Shown here: positions 50,215-57,385 of the stretch, one piece after another | Layout of the letters: the number at the start of each line of letters is the position of its first letter | How positions within the stretch are numbered: the stretch's first letter is position 1 | NCBI RefSeq assembly: GCF_013386765.1 | Contig: NZ_JACARE010000014.1 | Location: 82,844 to 146,843, forward strand | Origin: Pseudomonas yamanorum | GTDB taxonomy: Bacteria > Pseudomonadota > Gammaproteobacteria > Pseudomonadales > Pseudomonadaceae | DNA length: 64,000 bases | Reading direction: 5' to 3' | Notes under the pieces: model-generated | The model's input: the letters and a program-made list of their open reading frames with translations, nothing else | The model's database searches: none | Told to the model about the DNA's origin: nothing | Made by a program: the position numbers and the translations under genes

Positions 50215-50979
50215 CTATAAAGCCACCTCAACCTGCCCCGGTGCAGTCACCCGGGCCTTGATCACGCGGTTGGAATTGAGGTTCTTGACGCGAATCTGTT
50301 CACTCATGCCGCCGTTGGACAAGGCTTCCCCCGGCATTTTTACGTTCAGGCCGCCGCTGCTGGCGGAAATCACCACCTGGTCACCTTTGCGCACCACTTC
50401 GGCCTGTTCAAGATTGACCAGGGTAATCACCTGATCGGTGACCATTGGTCGGGTAAGTTTCTGCCCGATGGCCTGGTCGACGGACGTGAGGTAGCTCTGG
50501 GTGATCAGGCTGATGTCCCGTTCACGCATCGCAACGTCCTCATAACCAATGATTCCAGTGCGTTTCAGTGGCCGGGTAACTACGACTACGTCGCGGAACA
50601 GTTTGACCTGGGCCGGCACATACACCGTCCAGGGCGAGGCGCCTTCACAGCGCACCTTCACGGTCACGCGCCCGATGGGTTGGGCCGGGCTTTCCAGGGA
50701 TGCCGTCAATTCCCTGTCGCACATGGGCATGCGCAGGCGCGGATCCAGTTGGTTGACCTGGATTTCATAGCGCCCGGGCGTCTGTGTGGTGGCCAGATAA
50801 TCTTCTACAGTGAACTCAAGAAAGCCTTGAGTGACGCCGATAAGCAGATCAGGCAAGGTGACGTTATCGGCACGGGCCGGTTGGCCCGCCGCCAAGGCAA
50901 GCAACGCCATCGAGACGCAGAGCAATCTGCGGTACTGTGGGGATCGGAGGCGTCGGGAAACTGTCGTTTTGATGTCCAT
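50215..50979 (-). CDS. flgA: FlgA, flagellar P-ring assembly chaperone
   Basis: 254-residue periplasmic chaperone. An N-terminal signal segment (RRLLCVSMALLALAAGQPARA, about 17-37) is followed by the SAF-type domain with DVVVVTRPLKRTGIIGYEDV and the C-terminal EVVRKGDQVVISASSGGLNVKM. It assists P-ring formation. It is divergent from cheV, 81 bases apart. Confidence 0.95.
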   Translation of the reverse strand: MDIKTTVSRRLRSPQYRRLLCVSMALLALAAGQPARADNVTLPDLLIGVTQGFLEFTVEDYLATTQTPGRYEIQVNQLDPRLRMPMCDRELTASLESPAQPIGRVTVKVRCEGASPWTVYVPAQVKLFRDVVVVTRPLKRTGIIGYEDVAMRERDISLITQSYLTSVDQAIGQKLTRPMVTDQVITLVNLEQAEVVRKGDQVVISASSGGLNVKMPGEALSNGGMSEQIRVKNLNSNRVIKARVTAPGQVEVAL

Positions 50980-51060
50980 GGCCAATAAAAAAGCAAAGCT
51001 CGTGCCGTTTAGTGTTGGGTACGCGTCGTACCCCTAAAGTTTTAGCGTAGGAGTCTGGGC

Positions 51061-51993
51061 ATGGCCGGTGTAATGGATTCAGTAAACCAGCGCACACAGC
51101 TGGTAGGGCAGAATCGCCTGGAGTTGCTGCTGTTCCGTCTGGACGGCAAGCAGCTTTACGGGATTAACGTCTTCAAGGTTCGGGAAGTGCTGCAGTGTCC
51201 CAAGCTGACAATAATGCCCAAGTCCAGTCCCGTGGTATGTGGTGTGGCCAACATCCGTGGCGCGACCATCCCGATTCTTGACCTGGCCATGGCCACCGGT
51301 TCGGCGGGTTTGCAGGACCGCGAAAGTCCATTCGTGATCATCACCGAGTACAACACCAAGACCCAGGGGTTCCTGGTGCGCTCGGTAGAGCGCATCGTCA
51401 ACATGAACTGGGAAGAGATTCATCCGCCGCCCAAGGGCACCGGCCGCGATCACTACCTCACGGCCGTGACGCGGGTCGACAACCAGTTGGTGGAAATCAT
51501 CGACGTGGAGAAAATCCTCGCCGAAGTGGCCCCGACCTCGGAGGCGATTTCGGTCGGCGTAGTAGACGCCGAGACCGCGCACAAGGCGATCTCGCTGCGG
51601 GTGCTGACGGTGGATGACTCCTCGGTGGCGCGCAAGCAGGTGTCCCGTTGCCTGCAGACGGTCGGCGTTGAAGTGGTGGCGCTCAATGACGGTCGCCAGG
51701 CCCTGGATTACCTGCGCAAGCTGGTGGATGAGGGCAAGAAGCCGGAAGAAGAATTCCTGATGATGATCTCCGACATCGAGATGCCGGAAATGGACGGCTA
51801 CACCCTCACGGCCGAGATACGCAACGACCCACGCATGCAAAAACTACATATCATCCTGCATACTTCGTTGTCCGGTGTATTCAATCAGGCGATGGTCAAG
51901 AAGGTCGGTGCCGATGACTTCCTGGCCAAATTCCGTCCTGATGACCTGGCATCCCGGGTAGTCGACCGGATCAAGGCAGCAGATCACGGCTAG
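51061..51993 (+). CDS. cheV: CheV, chemotaxis coupling protein
   Basis: 310-residue protein with an N-terminal CheW-like domain (about 15-160, LYGINVFKVREVL, GVANIRGATIPILDLAMA) and a C-terminal receiver domain (about 180-305). Phospho-acceptor is the Asp in MMISDIEMPEMDGYTL. It links chemoreceptors to CheA and tunes the array. cheR follows 43 bases later. Confidence 0.95.
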   Translation: MAGVMDSVNQRTQLVGQNRLELLLFRLDGKQLYGINVFKVREVLQCPKLTIMPKSSPVVCGVANIRGATIPILDLAMATGSAGLQDRESPFVIITEYNTKTQGFLVRSVERIVNMNWEEIHPPPKGTGRDHYLTAVTRVDNQLVEIIDVEKILAEVAPTSEAISVGVVDAETAHKAISLRVLTVDDSSVARKQVSRCLQTVGVEVVALNDGRQALDYLRKLVDEGKKPEEEFLMMISDIEMPEMDGYTLTAEIRNDPRMQKLHIILHTSLSGVFNQAMVKKVGADDFLAKFRPDDLASRVVDRIKAADHG

Positions 51994-52036
51994 GGGCTTT
52001 TTCCCTGGCGGTCACACGATTTAAGAGGCGGTATCA

Positions 52037-52864
52037 TTGTCTACGGGTAATTTGGATTTCGAACAGTTCCGGGTCTTCCTGGAAAAAGCCTGTGGCATAT
52101 TGCTCGGTGAAAACAAGCAGTACCTGGTATCCAGCCGTCTCAACAAACTGATGGAGCAGCAAGGCATCAAGTCCCTCGGGGAACTGGTGCAGCGGATCCA
52201 GGGCCAGCCACGCAGCGGGCTCAAGGAGATGGTGGTCGATGCCATGACCACCAACGAAACCTTATGGTTTCGTGACACCTATCCGTTTGAAGTGCTCAAG
52301 AACAAGGTACTGCCGGAGGCGATCAAGGCCGCTCCGGGCCAGCGCCTGCGTATCTGGTCGGCGGCCTGTTCGTCGGGGCAGGAACCGTATTCGATTTCGA
52401 TGTCCATCGACGAGTTCGAGCGGACCAACATGGGCCAGTTGAAGGCCGGGGCGCAAATCGTGGCCACGGACCTGTCCGGCACCATGCTCACCAACTGCAA
52501 GACCGGCGAATACGACAGCCTGGCACTGGGGCGCGGGTTGTCCCAGGAGCGCTTGCAGCGCTTCTTCGATCCCAAGGGTGCGGGGCGTTGGGCGGTGAAG
52601 GCGCCGATCAAGAGCCGGGTGGAGTTTCGCTCGTTCAACCTGCTGGACAGTTACGCCAGCCTGGGCAAGTTCGACATGGTGTTTTGCCGCAACGTGCTGA
52701 TCTACTTCTCGGCCGAGGTGAAGAAAGACATTCTGTTGCGCATCCATGGCACCCTCAAGCGCGGCGGTTACCTGTTCCTTGGCGCTTCCGAGGCACTGAA
52801 CGGTTTGCCGGATCATTACCAGATGGTGCAGTGCAGCCCTGGGATCATCTACCAGGCCAAGTGA
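52037..52864 (+). CDS. cheR: CheR, chemoreceptor glutamate methyltransferase
   Basis: 275-residue methyltransferase. The N-terminal helical domain (LDFEQFRVFLEKACGILLGENKQYLVSSRL) is followed by the SAM-binding domain with RIWSAACSSGQEPYSISM and FDMVFCRNVLIYFS. It adds methyl groups to receptors for adaptation. It starts at a TTG (52037); no ATG is positioned to give the conserved N-terminus. An AGAGG at 52023 serves as ribosome site. A strong terminator follows. Confidence 0.94.
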   Translation: MSTGNLDFEQFRVFLEKACGILLGENKQYLVSSRLNKLMEQQGIKSLGELVQRIQGQPRSGLKEMVVDAMTTNETLWFRDTYPFEVLKNKVLPEAIKAAPGQRLRIWSAACSSGQEPYSISMSIDEFERTNMGQLKAGAQIVATDLSGTMLTNCKTGEYDSLALGRGLSQERLQRFFDPKGAGRWAVKAPIKSRVEFRSFNLLDSYASLGKFDMVFCRNVLIYFSAEVKKDILLRIHGTLKRGGYLFLGASEALNGLPDHYQMVQCSPGIIYQAK

Positions 52865-52877
52865 TGAATGCTTGAGC

Positions 52878-52911
52878 AAAAAGGGAGGCCTGCACAGGCC
52901 TCCCTTTTTTT
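52878..52911 (+). terminator. Terminator of cheV-cheR
   Basis: AAAAAGGGAGGCCTG/CAGGCCTCCCTTTTTTT with a CA loop. Confidence 0.92.
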
Positions 52912-53036
52912 ATGGCCGCAAAGCGGCAAGCCTTCATTGCCGCTTTACTGGCGTTTCGCGGAAACCCTTTGCCGCTTTTCTGGCATTGCCGCCGGCAATT
53001 TCCTCGCAAACCCTTGTAATACGGGCCTCGAGAGAA

Positions 53037-53054
53037 TTGGCATGCCGATTGCTA
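53037..53054 (+). promoter_or_regulatory. Sigma-54 promoter of flgBCDE
   Basis: TTGGCATGCCGATTGCTA has the GG (53039) and GC (53051) at the exact 10-base spacing of RpoN promoters, 45 bases before flgB. Flagellar middle genes in Pseudomonas use RpoN with FleQ or FleR. Confidence 0.8.
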
Positions 53055-53098
53055 TAACCCTGTTACGAAAAGCAGGTCAGCCCCTAAAGGTTTCCGCC

Positions 53099-53506
53099 AT
53101 GAGCATCAGCTTCGATAAAGCGCTCGGTATCCACGAACAAGCCCTGGGCTTCCGCGCCCAGCGTGCCGAAGTCCTGGCCAACAACATTGCCAACGCCGAC
53201 ACCCCGAACTACAAGGCTCGGGACCTGGACTTCTCTGCTGTGCTCGCCGCCCAGCAAGACAAGACCAAGAACGGCACCTTCGCCTTGAACATGACCAACA
53301 GCCGTCATATCGAAGCGCAGGGCCTGGGCAATGGTGACGAGTCACTGCTGTATCGCACGCCGATGCAACCGTCGATCGACCAGAACACCGTGGACGCCCA
53401 GCTGGAGCAATCGGCCTACGCCGAGAACTCGGTGAACTTCCAGGCCAGCTTCACCCTGCTCAACAGCAAATTCAAAGGGCTGATGTCAGCCCTGCGTGGA
53501 GAGTAA
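53099..53506 (+). CDS. flgB: FlgB, flagellar proximal rod protein
   Basis: 135-residue rod protein. The family motif for rod and hook proteins is in VLANNIANADTPNYKARDLDF, and the C-terminal helix has SAYAENSVNFQASFTLLNSK. The ATG at 53099 is used, since a longer in-frame start is inside the promoter. flgC begins 3 bases after it. Confidence 0.96.
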   Translation: MSISFDKALGIHEQALGFRAQRAEVLANNIANADTPNYKARDLDFSAVLAAQQDKTKNGTFALNMTNSRHIEAQGLGNGDESLLYRTPMQPSIDQNTVDAQLEQSAYAENSVNFQASFTLLNSKFKGLMSALRGE

Positions 53507-53509
53507 GCC

Positions 53510-53962
53510 ATGTCCCTCGCCAGTGTTTTCAATATTGCCGGTAGTGGCATGAGCGCCCAGACCACGCGCCTCAACACCGTCGCCAGTAACATCGCCAACG
53601 CCGAGACCGTGTCCTCGAGCATTGACCAGACCTACCGTGCCCGGCACCCGGTGTTCGCCACCATGTTTCAGGGCGGCCAAGGCGGCCAGAGCGGCAGCGG
53701 TGATTCGCTGTTCCAGAACCAGGATGCCGCAGGCCAGGGTGTGCAGGTGCTCGGTGTAGTCGAAGACCAGAGCAACCTTGAAGCCCGTTACGAGCCGAAT
53801 CACCCCGCCGCGGACGCCAAAGGGTACGTGTACTACCCCAACGTCAACGTGGTCGAGGAAATGGCAGACATGATTTCCGCCAGCCGCTCGTTCCAGACCA
53901 ACGCGGAAATGATGAACACCGCCAAAACCATGATGCAGAAAGTCCTGACCCTGGGTCAGTGA
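53510..53962 (+). CDS. flgC: FlgC, flagellar proximal rod protein
   Basis: 150-residue rod protein with MSLASVFNIAGSGMSAQTTRLN at the start, the SNIANAETVSS motif, and VVEEMADMISASRSFQTNAEMMNTAK at the end. It is translationally close to flgB (3 bases) and flgD (16 bases). Confidence 0.96.
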   Translation: MSLASVFNIAGSGMSAQTTRLNTVASNIANAETVSSSIDQTYRARHPVFATMFQGGQGGQSGSGDSLFQNQDAAGQGVQVLGVVEDQSNLEARYEPNHPAADAKGYVYYPNVNVVEEMADMISASRSFQTNAEMMNTAKTMMQKVLTLGQ

Positions 53963-53978
53963 TAAGGGGCGCCAAATA

Positions 53979-54707
53979 ATGGCCATTGTTGATACCAGTT
54001 CGACCAACACGGCGGTCCAGGACCTTTTCAACGCCAAGGTCCAGACGTCGACAGATAACACCAGCCTCGGCGACGCGGCCAAGGCGGCGTCGGGCGACCA
54101 GTCGATGGGCAAGGATGCGTTCCTGCAATTGCTGGTGACCCAACTTAAAAACCAGGACCCGCTGTCGCCTCAGGACAACGGCGCGTTTGTGGCGCAACTG
54201 GCGCAGTTCAGCAGCCTGGAAGGTATCAACAACCTGAATGACTCGGTGAATGCGATTTCCAGCAACTTCAGCTCCTCACAGGCGCTGCAGGCTTCGTCGC
54301 TGGTGGGGCGGTCGGTCATCACCCAGACCGACAAGGCCATGGTGGACACCAGCAAGAGCATGACCGGTTCCGTGGCTGTGACGGCGGCGACGGGCAACGT
54401 CTCCGTCAAGATCACCGACAAGGATGGCAACGTCGTTCGCACCATCGACATGGGTGCCCAGAGCGCCGGCAATTCCAGCTTTGTCTGGGACGGCAAGAAC
54501 GATGCGGGTGAGACGGCACCGGCCGGTACCTACACCTTCAATGCCACCACCAAGAGCGACACGGGTGACTCGGTTGCCCTGGCCACCTCGCTGCCGGCAA
54601 CGGTGACCAGCGTGACCCTGGGCACGAACGGCGCCGAAATGGTGCTCAATCTGGCGGGCGGCATGGGCAGTATCAAGCTGTCGCAAATTCAGACTATCGG
54701 TACATAG
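53979..54707 (+). CDS. flgD: FlgD, hook assembly scaffold
   Basis: 242-residue hook-capping protein. N-terminal export part with KDAFLQLLVTQLKNQDPLSPQDN; C-terminal FlgD immunoglobulin-like domain with IDMGAQSAGNSSFVWDGKND and GTYTFNATTKS. It sits at the growing hook tip and is later discarded. Confidence 0.96.
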   Translation: MAIVDTSSTNTAVQDLFNAKVQTSTDNTSLGDAAKAASGDQSMGKDAFLQLLVTQLKNQDPLSPQDNGAFVAQLAQFSSLEGINNLNDSVNAISSNFSSSQALQASSLVGRSVITQTDKAMVDTSKSMTGSVAVTAATGNVSVKITDKDGNVVRTIDMGAQSAGNSSFVWDGKNDAGETAPAGTYTFNATTKSDTGDSVALATSLPATVTSVTLGTNGAEMVLNLAGGMGSIKLSQIQTIGT

Positions 54708-54737
54708 AGCCGGCTAATACGGCAAAAGGAGAGAACA

Positions 54738-56060
54738 ATGTCTTTTAATATCGGCCTTAGCGGTCTCTATGCGGCCAACAAACAGCTGGACGTGACCGGC
54801 AACAACATCGCCAACGTCGCGACCACCGGTTTCAAGTCGTCCCGTGCGGAATTCTCGGATATCTATGCGGCGTCCAAGCTGGGCACCGGCCAGAACAGCG
54901 TCGGTAACGGCGTGAACCTGGCGGCAGTGTCCCAGCAGTTCACTCAGGGTGACGTCAACAACAGCGGCGGTATCCTGGACATGGCGATCCAGGGCGGCGG
55001 CTTCTTCGTGCAGAAGGGCAGCGACGGTTCGTTGGAGTACACCCGTAACGGTTCCTTCCGTGCGGACAAGGACGGTTTCATCACCGACAACACCGGTACC
55101 GCGCGCCTGCAAGGCTACGCGGCGGACGCCGATGGCAACATCCAGAAGGGTGGCTTGACCGACCTGGCGCTCAACCTGTCGTACCTGCCGCCGAAGGCGT
55201 CGAGCAAGGTGGACTCCACCAGTAACCTGAACTCCTCCGAGACGACGATCGATCAGACTGCGCACCCGTTTGATCCGACCAAATCTGACAGCTTCACCAC
55301 TCAGTATTCCACCACGCTCTACGATACGCAGGGCAACGCGCATCCGATGGTGCAGTACCTGGTGAAAACAGACTCCAACACCTGGAAGTCCTACACCCTG
55401 ATCGACGGACGCAACCCTGACGGCTCGCCGATCAGCGGCACCACTCCTGACGTCAAGGCGCCTGTGGCGTCGACACTGTCGTTTGACAGCTCCGGCAAAC
55501 TCTCGGGGATCGTTACCCCGCCGGCCACTGCTTCCAATACCACCCTGACCATTTCCGACTGGAAGCCGGGCGGCCTGGTGAATGGTGTGTGGACGCCTAA
55601 CGGTGCCGCCGCCAATACGGACGGTATTGCCGTCAATATGTCGAACATCACTCAATTCAACTCCGCTACCTACCGCAACCCGCCGACTACCGATGGTTAC
55701 GCCACCGGTCAAATCACCGGCCTGAAAATCGACGGTACGGGTGTGTTGTTCGCCACCTTCAGCAACCAGCAGAGCAAGGCCATCGGCCAGATTTCCCTGG
55801 CCAGCTTCAACAACGAGCAGGGCCTGCAGCCAAACGGCGGGACCACCTGGAAAGAAACCTTCGCCTCGGGCCAGCCTGGTTTTGACAGCCCGCAATCCGG
55901 CACCCTGGGTTCGATCGTGGCCAACTCCCTGGAGAACTCCAACGTCAACCTGACCAACGAGCTGGTGGACCTGATCAAGGCCCAGAGCAACTATCAGGCG
56001 AACGCCAAGACCATCTCCACTCAAAGCACCATCATGCAGACCATCATCCAGATGACCTGA
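54738..56060 (+). CDS. flgE: FlgE, flagellar hook protein
   Basis: 440-residue hook protein. MSFNIGLSGLYAANKQLDVTG opens it, NNIANVATTGFKSSRAEFSD follows, and the C-terminal helix has NVNLTNELVDLIKAQSNYQANAKTI. The middle is the variable surface domain. The next gene on this strand is not flgF, and a terminator ends the operon here. Confidence 0.97.
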   Translation: MSFNIGLSGLYAANKQLDVTGNNIANVATTGFKSSRAEFSDIYAASKLGTGQNSVGNGVNLAAVSQQFTQGDVNNSGGILDMAIQGGGFFVQKGSDGSLEYTRNGSFRADKDGFITDNTGTARLQGYAADADGNIQKGGLTDLALNLSYLPPKASSKVDSTSNLNSSETTIDQTAHPFDPTKSDSFTTQYSTTLYDTQGNAHPMVQYLVKTDSNTWKSYTLIDGRNPDGSPISGTTPDVKAPVASTLSFDSSGKLSGIVTPPATASNTTLTISDWKPGGLVNGVWTPNGAAANTDGIAVNMSNITQFNSATYRNPPTTDGYATGQITGLKIDGTGVLFATFSNQQSKAIGQISLASFNNEQGLQPNGGTTWKETFASGQPGFDSPQSGTLGSIVANSLENSNVNLTNELVDLIKAQSNYQANAKTISTQSTIMQTIIQMT

Positions 56061-56090
56061 TGCTGTCGCTTTAACCCGCAATACTGAAAG

Positions 56091-56116
56091 AGCCCCTCGT
56101 CGAGGGGCTTTTTTTT
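56091..56116 (+). terminator. Terminator of flgBCDE
   Basis: AGCCCCTCG/CGAGGGGCT with a 1-2 base loop, then T8. Confidence 0.93.
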
Positions 56117-56228
56117 GCCTGTCGATTGGCCAGGCTTTCACTGGAGCACATGTTTTTGGTGGAACGCCCTACGCCTTTTTTGCCACCCACGAAGCCAAGA
56201 AGGGCGACGTCAATGGGGGGGGCAGGGC

Positions 56229-57305
56229 ATGGCGCGAGTGTTGGTTTCAAGCGGTGCTATTGGTGGGGTGAGTCACTCAGGTCTGGGGGCGCGGTCGGAG
56301 CGGCCGGGCGATTTGAAAAATAATGGTGTATCTAACGAAGAGTCAGTCAAAAAACTGCTCAGGGAGCTGGACGACGCCGAGAAGACTTCCAAGAGCCAGA
56401 CCGCTCAAGACCTGCGAGACAAGCTCAATGAAGTGCGAAAGGAGATGGGTGATGAGAAATTCAAGGAAATCCTCAATAAGCTGATTGAAGAGGCTTCCGG
56501 ACAGTGGCTTGAGTTTCTCAAGCAACTGCTGAAGATGTTGTTCCCGGACGCAGATGACACGCCGCCGTCCCCTGCTCAGCCACCTTCACCATCGCCAGGC
56601 GGTCGCGGCGGCGGCGGCGGCAGGGTGGACAGGAATGATTTTCCTCCCGGCGAGTCGATGAGCAACAAACCCACCACCGAAGGGGCTAACCATTTCAACT
56701 ACAAGCCCGACAACAGCAATCCCGGGAAAAAGCCCAGTACCGAGAAAAACCAGCCGGGCAATATCTGGAGCGGATTCAGTCAGGGGCCGGACGGCAATTG
56801 CATCACGGTATCAGCGATAAAGGCCGCCATGATGCAGTACGGCCAGAAGCCTACAGACGTGTTCAAGGAGGTGAAGGAGAACGGCAATGGTTTCGACGTC
56901 ACCATGCGCGATGGATTCAAGCTGTTCGTGTCGCAGAACGAATTGCAGCAGGCCGCTAAGCAGGCTCGTTTCAAGGGTGATGATCCGGCCATGATGACCG
57001 ATGCCAACTTTATGTATGCGGCAAGCGCAAAGCGGGCGCAGATTGAAAACAACGATGGCACAGCCGGGGGCAGTTTCCAGGCGGCGATGAACAGCCTCAA
57101 CGATGGTGAATACGCACGCGAGGGCCTGGACCGCTTGGGCCTGAAGGGGCGCTACAGGCCAGCGACCGATGCCGAGCTGAGAAGCAGCAAGGTGGGGACG
57201 GTGGAATACAACGGCCATTCGATGGCCGTGATCAATGGCCAGATCGAGTTGTGGGGCAAGCGCGGCGGTGTACCTCAGTCGGGTACGGCGACCGTATTGT
57301 TCTAG
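56229..57305 (+). CDS. Putative secreted cysteine-protease-like protein (effector-like)
   Basis: 358-residue protein without a signal peptide. The N-terminal 110 residues are polar and helical, rich in Ser, Gln and Lys (EILNKLIEEASGQWLEFLKQLLKML), reminiscent of harpins. A Pro/Gly linker follows (SPAQPPSPSPGGRGGGGG). The C-terminal domain, about 175-358, has GPDGNC191ITVSAIKAAM and YNGH330SMAVINGQIELWG. C191 is the only cysteine. DGNC plus a late NGH is the pattern of papain-like (OTU-type) proteases. I do not know its exact family. The ATG at 56229 is preferred; an earlier frame lacks support. Confidence 0.7.
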   Translation: MARVLVSSGAIGGVSHSGLGARSERPGDLKNNGVSNEESVKKLLRELDDAEKTSKSQTAQDLRDKLNEVRKEMGDEKFKEILNKLIEEASGQWLEFLKQLLKMLFPDADDTPPSPAQPPSPSPGGRGGGGGRVDRNDFPPGESMSNKPTTEGANHFNYKPDNSNPGKKPSTEKNQPGNIWSGFSQGPDGNCITVSAIKAAMMQYGQKPTDVFKEVKENGNGFDVTMRDGFKLFVSQNELQQAAKQARFKGDDPAMMTDANFMYAASAKRAQIENNDGTAGGSFQAAMNSLNDGEYAREGLDRLGLKGRYRPATDAELRSSKVGTVEYNGHSMAVINGQIELWGKRGGVPQSGTATVLF

Positions 57306-57313
57306 GCAAAAGA

Positions 57314-57351
57314 AAACCCCCGATACGCCATGGGCCTATCGGGGGTTTTTC
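57314..57351. terminator. Terminator between effector-like gene and nrdA
   Basis: AAAACCCCCGATA/TATCGGGGGTTTTT hairpin with a loop of about 11. It serves the rightward gene. A second hairpin CCCTGGG/CCCAGGG near 57355-57377 lies closer to the nrdA stop. Confidence 0.85.
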
Positions 57352-57385
57352 AACCCTGGGTGGTTAAGCCCAGGGTGGGCTCAGC

